Of a stretch of 64,000 nt of DNA, positions 33,415-44,490 are shown in pieces (position 1 is the first letter of the stretch; each line of letters begins with the position of its first letter). The position numbers were made by a program, and so were the translations under genes. Under the pieces are notes generated by a model that ran no database searches, was not told the origin of the DNA, and saw nothing but the letters and a program-made list of their open reading frames with translations. This DNA is from Carettochelys insculpta (taxonomy: Eukaryota > Chordata > Testudines > Carettochelyidae). The stretch is taken from positions 109,998,501 to 110,062,500 of the forward strand of contig NC_134137.1 of the NCBI RefSeq assembly GCF_033958435.1, written 5' to 3'.

Positions 33415-35424
33415 GGCTTCGTCTACACTAAGAGAGAAATTCAGACTCATTAATACTGATTTTGTAATTCTGGAATATATAAGTTTGAATTTGACCAGCC
33501 TCACTTCCCATATGCTCCTCACAAAGTTGACTCATTGCTGCCACACTCAAGTTGGCTAACATCGACTGCTGCAGTAGTGCATTGTGGGAACCTATCCCAC
33601 AGTTCCTTTATCCCCGGAATGTTCTGAGCATGATCTTTAACATCATCTTCCCACACTGCATTTTCATCTTCTCTGCCCCCCAGTCCCTGAAAATATGCCA
33701 ATCCCTGGAAATAAGACAGGGACCCTCAAAGTTAGAAGAAAGAGGATAGACAAGTTTTGGAAAAAAAAGATTTTTGACTTTATTGAAACTAACACAGGAA
33801 CCCTGTAAAGAGTGAAGAAAGGGAAGATAGGAAAGTTTTTCAAAAAAGAGAGTTACTGATGGGGAGAGTCTTTGGCTTTCCGGTGTACTATAAGGCTTCT
33901 GTGCAACCACTGTGTTCTCAGCTAGAATCATGGCATGTGATCCCTGAAAATAAGACAGGAGCCTGGACTGTATTTTAGAGTTAGAAGAAAGAGGATATAA
34001 AAGTCTAGGAAAAAATAATTTTTGGTCTCTCCACCCATTATATTGCCCACATAGGTACAACAACTGTGTTCTCAGCTGGCCATCCACTGAGTGTCCCACT
34101 CCCATCGTGGCTGAAGTAGCTGAAGTATTTCCCCCCCATGTAACTTAGCCCATGGGGAGACATCCCTCCAGTGGCAGCAAGCCCCTCTATGGGCTTGGGG
34201 GGAATTCAGTGGGGGCCAGTGGAAGTGGTCCTCCCGAAGTACGATAGCCGCTGGGGGAGACTTCGCCCTGGAGGCAATAAAACCCCCAATATCCTAGCTG
34301 CCGGAGTAGAGTTCCCCCTGGTGGCAGCAAGCCCTGTGTACCTTGGCCACCGGGGGGAGATTTCCCCCCAGCAGCAGCAAGCCACACTAGGGGCATGGAG
34401 GGGTTCAAGTGGGGTATCTATTCAAGTGGTCCTCCCTGAAAGTCTTAGCCGGGGGTGTGGGGAGACTTTCTCACAGCACCAGCAAGCTCATCTGTGTCTT
34501 AGCTGCCAGGGTAGACTTCCACCTGGCAGCAGCAAGCCACACTAGGGGCGTGGGGGAGCCATGTGGGAGACCAGTTGAGGTGGTCCTCCACGAGTATCTT
34601 AACCAACAGGGGAGACTTCCCCATGGCAGCTGCAAAACTCCCAGTATCTTAGCCACGGGGGAAGACTTCCCCACGATGACTGCAAGCCCCCAAATATCTT
34701 TCCCACCCCTGGAACCCTAAACAGGTGCAATCTATCACAGGGCTTCCTGGCAGCATGGTCAGCACCAAATGGCAGGCGTGTCCTTTTATTGGGTTGGGGG
34801 CTCTCCCCGTGATATGGGAAGGACCCAGACTGTGCGGCTCCTGTGGGGGAGGGAAGGGGGTTTGCACACAAATGTAAACCACTGAGAAGAAGTTTCTTGG
34901 CATGTTATGCAAGCACAACCCCCAGGGAGGGGCAGCAGCTGGTGCCAGGCAGCAATTTAAAAAATAACAAGTGTGGAGACAGAGCCACAAACCCGCTGCA
35001 GGGGCTATTTGAACGGGTAGATGTGCTTACAGTGCTAATAGCAAAGAAAGAAAGACATTTCTCAGGCTTTCGTACAATCATGAGCCCACAGCCAAAGGCT
35101 TGTTGCTCCTGTTTGGAAATTCATGGCCTTCCTGTTACCGGAGAGCAGTGGCCAGAGAGGAGCACTGTGGGGCATTGTGGCTTACCTACGGGACACCTCT
35201 GGAGACTAATAAATTTGATTTTAAGATGTGGCACTTCCACACTGGTCTTCAATCGAACTTCTGAATTTGAGCTTGATGCTATACTCCTCAGGTAACTGCG
35301 ATTTTGTAATCTCAAGATTAGTGCACACTAAATCGAGCTAATGGTATTTTACAGTGGAGACAGTCGTGGTAATATCAAGCTAACTGCCTTAAATTTGGAT
35401 TTATTTCACAGTGTAGATGCAGCC
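33415..35424. mobile_element. Non-autonomous DNA transposon, family 3 (copy 2)
   Basis: The left end GGCTTCGTCTACACT and right end GTGTAGATGCAGCC are inverted. The left 180 bp (CACATGCTCC-like, GTGCATTGTGGGAACCTATC, CCACAGTTCC) and the right part (about 34820-35424: GTGCGGCTCCTGTGGGGGAG, CAGCCAAAGGCTTG, AAATCGAGCTAATGG) match the copy at 9244-10677. The interior differs and carries a minisatellite. The flanking triplets TGT and AGT match at two of three bases, so the target duplication is unclear. Confidence 0.78.
34144..34700. repeat. Minisatellite of about 50-bp units inside a DNA transposon
   Basis: The core GGGGGAGACTTCCCCC...GGCAGCAGCAAGCC recurs with cores near 34158, 34258, 34308, 34358, 34461, 34513, 34612 and 34662. 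A second unit type, with AGTGGTCCTCCCTGAAAGTC or AGGTGGTCCTCCACGAGTAT, fills the wider gaps. Confidence 0.85.
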
Positions 35425-36845
35425 AGTGTCTTTCCTTCTCTTCTTCTTGTGGGTAATGCTAACCACTAGAGACCAATGCCCACTAGGATTCCATACTTTT
35501 CCTTCTTTCCTTAAGAATAATATGAAGTCTTTCACTGGTTACATAGACTCACTTTGTTCCATTTAGGTATCATGGGCTTCAGTTTGGTGAGTTTTCACTG
35601 AGGGAAGAGACTTCTGAAAAATGGCCGTTCTTCACTTGTGTGTGGCGATGGCTCACAAATTCCCTTTCTTTAATTCAAACATGGCTCCTTCAGTCTCTTT
35701 CTCCTCACTTGTACTTAATGTCAGTTTGAAGTCTCTTGAAAGAACTCTTTCATAAAAGCTGCCTCTTTTGGCAAAGATGATTTTCTGTTTAAAAAAAAGA
35801 AAAACAGCTTCTTTCTTCAATGCAGATGACTCAAACAATTTCTCTCATCGGGGAAAGAGACTTCTGAAAGGTGGCCATTTTTTTTACCCCCATAGCAGAG
35901 GAGAATGAGAGAAATATAGTCTGGGAAGATGACATCGCACGCTTGCAACCAGTTGGGGGGCATTTTTTTCCATAACTCACCAACAAAAAAACCCAGATTG
36001 CAACTGTAGAGGAAGTGCGCGTAATGCACTGCTGCAACAGTGGGGACACACTAAGTCGACTTTGTGAACAGGTGTGGATGCTCAACTTGGACTTTATAAA
36101 ATCTAGTGTTACAAAGTTGACTTTAATAAATTCAACTTTATTTTATAACGTAGACTTAGCTTGAGCACTTCACTATGTGCTTAACTTTAATCACAAGACA
36201 AGGTCCTGCATGCTTAACTGAGAATACTTGGGTAGTCCCATTGAAGTCACTGGACTATTCACCTCCTGAAAGTTAGGTGCTATTGTGGATTGGGTCAGAG
36301 GACTTAAGAGCTGGTAGGATCATGCACCAAATGACAAAAAGTAGGATCTACTCAGGATATTGAAGCTGGGGGAGAGAGATAGGGGGGGAATTTGTTAAAG
36401 GTTAATCTTGCTTCAGGAATGGCATTGATCTTCCAGCTAGTTCTTAATTTTTTAACTGATGATTTGTCTGTGTCCATAATTTCCCTGTTTAACATAGTTA
36501 CAAACAAAAGCCATAATCCTTCAAATTACTCAGAGCTGTCCACCTGCACAGAACCACCTGGTGTGAATCTGGAGGGGGGCTGAGCTCCCTCAAGTCGTGT
36601 TGTTTAGAAGTTGCAAGTGCACAGCATCCTGTAGTTGATGCTGGAAAGATTGAGCCAGAGTATTGTGTTTAAAGTTGCTCTGAATTTTTTTTTAATGTTA
36701 AGTTCACAGTCTACTTGATTTACCCATCCACACTCAAAAAATAATTTTTCTGACTGTTTAAAGAGTAAGTTTAAACTTGATTTGTATTATTTATTGATTT
36801 ATGTGTTAAAATAAAGAACATATGTAAAGTAGAGCTATGGACATA
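35425..36845. other. Intron: remainder of the local duplication and a worn DNA-element end
   Basis: 35425-35870 continues the unit split by the transposon (GCTAACCACTAGAGACCAAT; AGAGACTTCTGAAA twice). At 36040-36165 the stretch CACACTAAGTCGACTTTGTG to TATAACGTAGACTTAGC looks like the worn end of a family 3-type element. Nothing else was recognised. Confidence 0.45.
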
Positions 36846-37157
36846 CAGTAAACTCTATCTTAACTGGAATTCTATAATCGGAAACACTCAGATAACTGGC
36901 ATTTTAACCGTAAGTGAATTATGCTTTCCAAAAGTACAATATAGTGAAAGTAAATACAAATAAATGCAGCAAATACAGTATAATTACAGTGTACAATACT
37001 ACTGTTGTTGGTAAATACAGTACTCTGCCTATATTTTGTTTGTTTTTTTTATATCTAATCTGGTTTTTCTTTAGTCGTATACTCTCTATTATCCAGAAGA
37101 TTTGAATATCAGGCAACCTCCGGGTCCAAGGGATGCCAGATATGAAAGAGTTTACTG
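36846..37157. mobile_element. Tc1/mariner-type MITE
   Basis: Inverted ends CAGTAAACTCT and AGAGTTTACTG are bounded by TA on both sides (36844-36845 and 37158-37159), the hallmark of Tc1/mariner insertion. The element is 312 bp and non-coding. A second copy in reverse orientation lies at 41401-41722. Confidence 0.88.
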
Positions 37158-37344
37158 TATTTTAATACACCATAACTACTTTGTATTAATCTTGTTTTTA
37201 TTCATAAATGAATTGTCAGTTGCTTTAGTTGTGATCATCACACTGCAAGGATGCAAAGAAAAGTGATTAAAATGGTTAAATAGTTAAAGCTCTTTTTAAA
37301 AAACTTATCTTTTTCTCACTGTATAAAATTTGCTTTGGGTTAAG

Positions 37345-37485
37345 GCCATGGAAAGTGTTACTGTGGAAACTGTTACTGTGAGGCTGGTTGGCATGGAGAT
37401 AAATGTGAATTCCTGTGTGACATCACCCCATGGGAGATCAAGAAAAGATGCACATCTCCAGATGGCAAAATCTGCAGCAATAGAG
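37345..37485 (+). CDS. ITGBL1: ITGBL1 internal exon (about human exon 5), integrin EGF-like repeat
   Basis: The 141-bp, phase 1-1 exon reads [20 protein letters not shown], then [20 protein letters not shown] and ends KICSNR before the split Gly. Eight cysteines are present. The CDITPWE and [14 protein letters not shown] stretches are distinctive of ITGBL1 as I remember it. The acceptor TTGGGTTAAG has few pyrimidines. The donor is G|GTGTGTCA, which departs from the usual GTRAGT at +3 to +6, so this may be a weaker splice site. The exon follows a 16.2-kb intron that carries the large Tx1-type LINE and several DNA elements. The frame is open throughout. Confidence 0.93.
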
Positions 37486-38798
37486 GTGTGTCATAATTTT
37501 CAGTAATAGTTTTTGGTTTTGCTCACCTTCTTTCACTCCTAGACTTGCATTTTTAAAATTTGGCATCTCTGTGTATGTGTGTATATCAAGGTGCGTGTGT
37601 GTGAGAGAATATATGCATACAATATTTCCCATTATATACGTGTGTGAATATGTATGTATAAAATGTATATTTACCAGATGAAATTGATCCAAGACAGGGA
37701 AGTCTTTTCCTTCTGCTGCTCCTGAAATGAGGCTGCATTGTGGCACAAGTTCAAAAGCCATTTTGCCATTGGCTTTTTTATAATTCATTTGGTCACGTTT
37801 TTTTAAAAGGATCCATTCAGTGTTTTGGCCTTTTGGGAAGGGTCAGGAGAGGGGGGATTTCCTATTCAGTTATGGCAGATAACTCATCAATTGTTTCCAC
37901 AGCACCTGAATATGAGCTGTGAAGGAACAGTTTCATCTCAGAACCTGTAACAGCAACCAAAGAGGGCGTGCTTATGGCCTTAGAGAGATTTTTTTTAGAA
38001 CTGTGTGTAGTTGTCTGCACACAGTCCAATCTCTTGAATTTCATCCATAATTTCCATTTAATTTTGCCAATTTGGGATGAAATAATGAATTAAAGAACCC
38101 AAGATTTGTATTCACCAGCTGCCATACCTGGCTTCACTGAACAAATAGTTCAAAGTGAGAATGTTGTTCCTTTGGCTACTGTCCAGAACTATTACTGAGG
38201 AGCAAAAAGGCAAGTCATTTAGGTACCTTTCTTAAATATATCTCTACTGACAAAACCTACTATAGTCTGAATACCTAATTATCCTGAGAACATTTAACAT
38301 TTAGAATACTCTGTCATCTTAATTATGGAAAAACTGAAAGCTTGGCTCCAAAATCAGAAATAATGCAGGCACATTTAATTTTTGGAATTAAAAAAACCCT
38401 TGTGTAATCAGGAAACAATAAATAAGGAAACATTCTGTGTCAAATTAGATGTTTTATTTGCATTTTTATACTGATACACCAAAGGGAATTTTAAGATGTC
38501 TCACATAGCAAGCATTATTTTTTAGCCATATACTGGAGTAGTTCCAATGTGTGTAACCTGCACCTTTTACAGCTGTTAACTTCCAGAGGATGTACAAGGG
38601 AGCTACCTGTCCAGTGCTATTTCCAGAAGTCTTTAACTTTTCATGCATTTATGATTTCATGCACTTAAAACTTCAGGACCTTTAAAATGCTATTTCTGAT
38701 AACTTCATTAATTGGCTTTTTAATCAGTGTCCCTAGTTTACATATTTTGATATATCCTGACTCTATAGGGCAGCTGATCAAAAGTCACTCTAAAAAGC
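37486..38798. other. ITGBL1 intron, nothing recognised
   Basis: A short TG/TA-rich tract lies at about 37570-37660. No element or exon was otherwise seen. Confidence 0.45.
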
Positions 38799-38814
38799 TA
38801 CTGTTCAGAGATTA

Positions 38815-40367
38815 ACAAAGCAAAACAGCAGAAATGTAACACTTTAAAGACTAACAAAATGATTTATTTTGTGATGAGTTTTTGTGGGACAGACCCATTT
38901 CATCAGCTCAATCTCATTTCTAATACAGACTGACATTTAAAAGTACAGAGGTCCAAAAAAATTGCAATAAACACTGACAAATAGGACTGAAGGAGGGAGA
39001 TAGAGAGGGGGGGGATGTTAAAGCGTCCTGCCTGAGACAATTATGCTCATCAAAGTAAGGGAAGCAGTCCTTTTAATGAGTGAGGTAATTGCTGTCTCTG
39101 TTCATACCATGTGTTAATGTGTTGATTTTTTTGAATATAAATTCCAATTCACAACTTTCTGGCTGTAGTCTGTTTTTAAATTCTTTACACTCCAGGACAC
39201 ACATTCTCAGGTCTTCAACAGAATGGCCCACTCCATTGAAGTGTTCACTGACCTTCTTGTGTGTTTTGATTTCTTGATGTGTGCTTTGTGTCCATTTATT
39301 CTTTGGTGAAGGTTTTGCCCAATCTGTCCAATGTACATAGTGTCAGGGCCTTGTTGGCACGTAGTAGCATATATAATGCTGCTAGAAGTGCACGAGAATG
39401 TGCCTTTGATCTTGTAACTAATATGGTTAGGTCCAGTATTGGTATCCCCGGGATAAATATGTGGACAAAGTTGGCAGTGGGGTGTGTTGCAAGGAAAAGT
39501 TCCAGGATGTATACCTGTGATTGCTGGTGAGACTCTTTCTTAGGTTAGGAGGGTGTCTACAGGAAAGGACAGGCCTGTCATGTAGGGTCTTCTGGAGTGT
39601 AGAGTTGTGATCCAGAATAAGTTGTAGATTTTTAACGATGTGTTGCAGGGGTTTGAGTTGGGGGCTACAGGTGATGACAAGTGGTGTTCTGTTATTGATC
39701 TTCTGGGGCTTATCTTGAAGTAGCTGGTTTCTGGGTATTCATGCAGTTCCAGCAACATTATATACGCCATTATATGCCAACAATGCCCTGCCACTGTATG
39801 CGTTGGACAGATTGGGCAAAACCTTCACCAAAGAATAAATGGGCACAGAACAGACATCAAGAAACTCAATACACATAAGCTGATCAGTGAACACTTCAGT
39901 GGAGTGGGCCATTCTGTTAAAGACCTGAAAATTTGTGTCCTAGAACGCACAGAATTTAAAAACAGATTACAGTGAGAAAGTTGTGAATTGGAATTCATAT
40001 TCAAATTCAGCACATTAACATGTGGTGTGAACAGAGACATCAATTACCTCACGGATTACAATGACTGCTTCCCTTTCTTTGATGCTAGTAATTAAGTCAG
40101 CCAGGAAGCTTAACATTCCCCGCCCTCACTTATCTCCCTCCTTCAGTGCTATTTGATTTGTCAATTTTTATTGCTGGTTTTTGTTTTTTTTTTTTGGTCC
40201 TCTGTATGTATAAACGTCAGTCTGTATTGGAAATGAGATTGATCTGATGAAGTGGGTCTGTCCCATGAGAGCTCATCACCGAATAAATCATTTTGTTAGT
40301 CTTTAAAGTGCTACATTTTTGCTCCTTTGTTTTGTGGGAGTACAGACTAACATGGCTACCTCTCTGT
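38815..40367. mobile_element. Head-to-head pair of truncated PLE copies (GIY-YIG region and 3' tail)
   Basis: From about 39760 down to 38815 the - strand reads the PLE C-terminal region (PHCQLCPHIYPGDTN, MYIGQIGQNLHQRINGHKAH, SMEWAILL) and its 3' tail. From about 39745 to 40367 the + strand reads the same region (CVGQIGQNLHQRINGHRTDI, ISEHFSGVGHSVKDLK) and the tail, ending CTAACATGGCTACCTCTCTG. The 5' ends meet near 39750. TACTGTTCAGAGATTA flanks the whole structure (38799-38814 and 40368-40383), although the first bases may belong to the element terminus. Confidence 0.88.
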
Positions 40368-40383
40368 TACTGTTCAGAGATTA

Positions 40384-40817
40384 CATCATCTGTACATAAT
40401 TTTTCCACTGAAATTGTTTAACATTTTCTGCCGTGAATGAACTTAGAATATGCAGAATGTCTATTCATCCAGCCCAGTTCTCTTCAAATACATCATATTG
40501 TTGTGGTGAAGGGTGCTGGAGGGCTGCCAGCACTCTTGACTTTGAACTGTGGGCAATCACAGTCCTCCCTGAAATTGATGGATGTGCTGGCTGCCCTTCA
40601 TTCAGACTAAATGGAAGAAGCAATTAAGCTTCTTTATGGACTAAGATAGCTGTAGACAATGGAAGCCACTGGATACATTTTTAACTAATGAAGGGTGGAA
40701 ACCGTGTCTCTACACTTGCAAAGCTTTTGTGAAGGCAAAACAAGAAGTTTGATTCCTACACTGTTCCTTATTAATGCACTTTCTTAGGCCCATTTCTGCT
40801 CTGCTTTTTTTCCCTAG
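40384..40817. other. ITGBL1 intron, nothing recognised
   Basis: Short intronic stretch leading into the strong polypyrimidine acceptor at 40803-40817. Confidence 0.5.
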
Positions 40818-40958
40818 GCACATGCGTATGTGGTGAATGTACATGTCATGATGTGGACCCAACTGGTGACTGGGGAGATATTCATGGAGACACCTGTGAG
40901 TGTGATGAGAGAAACTGCAAGGCAGTATATGACAGATATTCAGATGACTTCTGTTCAG
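40818..40958 (+). CDS. ITGBL1: ITGBL1 internal exon (about human exon 6), integrin EGF-like repeat
   Basis: The 141-bp exon has a strong polypyrimidine acceptor (a run of T then CCCTAG) and a consensus-like donor G|GTAAGG. It reads [20 protein letters not shown], then [20 protein letters not shown] and ends SDDFCS plus the first Gly base. Eight cysteines are present. The long loop between the CxC groups ([14 protein letters not shown]) is characteristic of this ITGBL1 repeat. It lies 3.3 kb downstream of the previous exon. That intron contains an inverted Penelope pair, but nothing touches the splice sites. Confidence 0.93.
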
Positions 40959-41400
40959 GTAAGGGGTATATGAAAATGTAAAGAGTATGTTTGAATTTAA
41001 TAATGGGGGAAGGAATGTCTAGTTGGCTCCCTCTTTCTCGCTCCTTCTCCGTGCTTTTTTACTGTAATTTTGGCTTAGCCAACATTGGGTCAAACACTAT
41101 TTACTAGTGAGTAGATAAAATTTTACAAATAAAAAATCATGCTATTTTGTGAAACATTTACATGACATGACAAATCTTATCTCTATATTTTCCCAACAAA
41201 ACATACTTTTTGACTAATTTGTCTAAATCTGAACTAAGGAGCCCAACGGTAAGCACCCATTTGTGCTATGTTAAGTATATCATGTTCCATCTAGTGCAAA
41301 ATGACCAATTTGAAGAATGACTGACTGAAGTTGCTAGCTGTTGATGTATTCTACTACACAGGTAGAAACTTGCAGGCTTATTTCTAAACACAGATTATTT

Positions 41401-41722
41401 TATATCCAGCAGCCCTGGGACTGGGAGGTATCCGGATATTCAAATATTCTGGATAAAGAGAGGTATACCTAGCAATGCATAACACCAAGGAAAAACAAGA
41501 TTGGATATTAAGAAACAAACACAAAATGTATGCAGAGTACTTTATTTATCAACAACAATAGCATTGTACAATGTAAACTTATATTGTATTTGCTGTATTT
41601 ATTTGTATTTACTTTCATTATACCGTACTTATGGCAAACATAACTAAAATTTACTTACGGTTAAAATAGCAGTTATTTGAGAGTTCAGGAGAATAGAATG
41701 CCTGATATGAAAGAGTTTACTG
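41401..41722. mobile_element. Tc1/mariner-type MITE, reverse copy, one end worn
   Basis: The right end GATATGAAAGAGTTTACTG is followed by TA. The interior CTTACGGTTAAAATAGCAG is the reverse complement of the left part of the 36.8-kb copy. The left end, around CAGCAGCCCTGGGACTGG, is degraded. Confidence 0.8.
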
Positions 41723-41939
41723 TACTGCAAATGGAAAGACGAAGGGGAAAATAAAACAAAAAACTGAAATAATCCATATTTGGTAGAACATAAAAAGTGG
41801 TGTGTTAGTGACTTTACCACCAGTACAGGAAATATGTGTTCCTATTAAACACTATTGATTCTTCCTCTGAACCATTCCATGTTGCTGCTCAGAATGTTAG
41901 GTCCGAGATGCCATCCAAGAATGCCAGGTATAACAAGTA

Positions 41940-44490
41940 GGTCTTTGCCATTTGGTAAGAAAAGAAAAATAAAGAGACTGCCTCCCGGAAACTGGTATAT
42001 ATTCGCACAAAGCGAGAGGCACGAGTCAAATTACGGCAAATGAAAGAGGACTGGTGGAAATATCAAGCAGTTAAACTCCAAGATGTGGCTGTTAGACACA
42101 ATCTTAAAGCATTCCATGCTGGGCTGAAGGCATTGCTGTGCGTTGCTGGCTGTACACCTGTGTGCTCTGCTGATGGCCTCACTTTGATCACAGATGGTGC
42201 TAATATCCTTGACCTCCGGGCCAAATGTTTTCAGAAAGCATTGACCCCGACCTCAGCTGTTGACAGCAGTGTTCTTGAAGAGAGTCCTCAGTGGGCTAAT
42301 GATTTACAGCTGGTCATGCCACTAATGCTTGACGAAGTACAAAAAGCTGTTAACCAGACGAGGTCTGGAAAGGCACCTGTCAGTGAAGCAATTCCATCAG
42401 AAATTTATAAAGCTGCTGGTGGCCAGTTGATATATGATCTCACCCATTTAAACGGTGCCATTTGGGAGAAGGAGCTAGTCCTTCTGGACTTCAAAGATGC
42501 CTTGATTGTACACATATACAAGGGTGAAGGTGACAGTTGTGACAACCATTAGGGCATCTCTCTGTTCTCTATAACTGGTAAGACCCTGGCCTGCATCCTT
42601 TACAACTGGCTTTCGCTCCATGTGTTCAAAATGGCATCATTCCTGAAAGCCAGTGCAAATTTTGTGCTGGTCGAGGCACTGCTGATATGGTAGTTGCAGC
42701 CAGACAGATACAAGAGGAATGTAGAGGGTAACATCGGGACCTCTGTGTGATCTTCATTGACTTAACCAAAGAGTTTGACATGGTCAACAGAAATAGGCTC
42801 TGGAAAATACATGGGGAAATTGGCTGACCAGAAAAATTAATCCGCATTATTGTATCTTTTCATGATGGTATGCTTGGTCACATCCTAAAAAATGGAAAAA
42901 TATCATGACCTTTTGAAATAGCAAATGGTACAAAGCAAAGATGTGTTCTTGTTCCTCTCTTGTTCAATATTTACTTTGCAATGATGCTGTTAGTTGCTTT
43001 TAAGGACAGCCCATTGGGCATACTTATTCAGTTCTGAACACATGGCAGTATTTTCAATCTTCAGAGACTTCAGGCTCGCACTAAAGTGGTCACTACAACT
43101 ATTTTTTGATCATCTGCTTGCTGATGACTGTGGCTCATTCAGTGAAGTATGCACAGAAGCTTTTTGACTACTTTGGACGTAGTGAGCCTCAAAGACAGAA
43201 GTTATGTCTGAGCCTGTTTGGAAAGAGCCCAACACTCCAGTGGTCCCTGCTGCTGGTAGAGTCCTTAAGGCTGTTGACAAGCTCTTCTACCTCAGATGTG
43301 TACTGTCCTCTAGTATAAACGTGGATCATGACTTATCTGCTCAACTTGCCAAAGCCAGCACTGACTTTGGAAAATTGACCCAATGACTCTGGAATGACCA
43401 TGGTATTAAACTCCATACCAAAGTAGCAATTTATCAGGCTGTTTTCCTGAATTGCTTCCTGCTGTATGGCTTGGGCCGTGTCTACACAAGCCCCAAACTT
43501 CGAAATGGCCATGCAAATGGCCATTTCGAAGTTTACTAATGAAGCACTGAAATGCATATTCAGTGCTTCATTAGCATGCGGGTGGCCGCGGCACTTCGAA
43601 ATTGACGCGCCTTGCCGCCGCGCGTCTTGTCCAGATGGGGCTCCTTTTTGAAAGGACCCTGCCTACTTCGAAGTCCCCTTATTCCCATCAGCTCATGGGA
43701 ATAAGGGGACTTCGAAGTAGGTGGCGTCCTTTCAAAAAGGAGCCCCGTCTGGACGAGCCGCGCGGCGGCAAGGCGCATCAATTTCAAAGTGCCGCGGCCA
43801 CTCGCATGCTAATGAAGCGCTGAATATGCATTTCAGTGCTTCATTAGTAAACTTCGAAATGGCCATTTGCGTGGCCATTTTGAAGTTTGGGGCACGTGTA
43901 GACATAGCCTTGGAGTCATGGACAATATATTGCCGCCATATTTTGAAACCCAATCAGTTCCATATGTGCTGTCTGAGGAAGATCACCCATGTGAATTTGT
44001 GGGACAAAGTTCCTAACATGGAGGTTCTTAAGCTGTGTGGTGTCTTGAGCATGGAAGCAATTCTTATGAACAGATAGTTTCGCTGGATAGGTCATGTTAT
44101 GAGGATGGATGATATATGGATGCCAATGATCATTTTCTATGGCCAGATTGCTCATGGAAAGTGCTCTATTGGTGGTCAGTATAAATGCTATAAAGACACC
44201 TTAAAGGCCAACATGTGGCATATCTCCAAATGATCTGGGAACTCTAGTTCAGGACAGATTGTCCTGGTGGCAAACCACTGTAAAGGCTCTTTTTAATTGC
44301 TTTGAAAGTCAGCATATCCAGGCACTACAAGAAAAGTGTAGGGTTCGAAAAGAACATACAACACATGCAGTTGGCGGATTTTTATGTGACACCTGTAAGC
44401 AGTTCTGCTGATCAAGGATTGGTTTAGGCACTCTCCAATAGTGTCATAGAAGATGAGATCTGTCGATTGACAGCTCAGTCCAAGACAAGA
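41940..44490 (+). mobile_element. LINE family A-related copy, highly decayed, split by a MITE
   Basis: The frame at 41990-42552 reads KREARVKLRQMKEDWWKYQA, then TRSGKAPVSEAIPSEIYKAA. After a TAG at 42550 come GISLFSITGKTLA, IFIDLTKEFDMVN (about 42748-42786), KQRCVLVPLLFNIYFAM and a catalytic-like LLADDCGSF at about 43110-43135. After the inserted MITE the protein resumes with LESWTIY and KVPNMEVLKLCGVLSMEAIL, then FRWIGHVMRMDD and YGQIAHGK. Many stops and shifts are present. The endonuclease is missing. Confidence 0.85.
43474..43909. mobile_element. Palindromic MITE, family 1, inserted in a LINE
   Basis: The ends GGCCGTGTCTACACAAGCCC and the complement of GGGCACGTGTAGACATAGCC bound a 436-bp near-perfect palindrome centred near 43692 (CATCAGCTCATG). 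TTG lies on each side (43471-43473, 43910-43912). Removing the element restores the LINE reading CTGTATGGC-TTG-GAGTCATGG (LYGLESW). It is non-coding. Confidence 0.93.

Noticed and set aside
43474..43909. Perfect palindrome that could be read as a recombination site or a regulatory cruciform.
   Set aside because: The same 430-bp structure recurs at several places with 3-bp duplications, so it is a mobile element.
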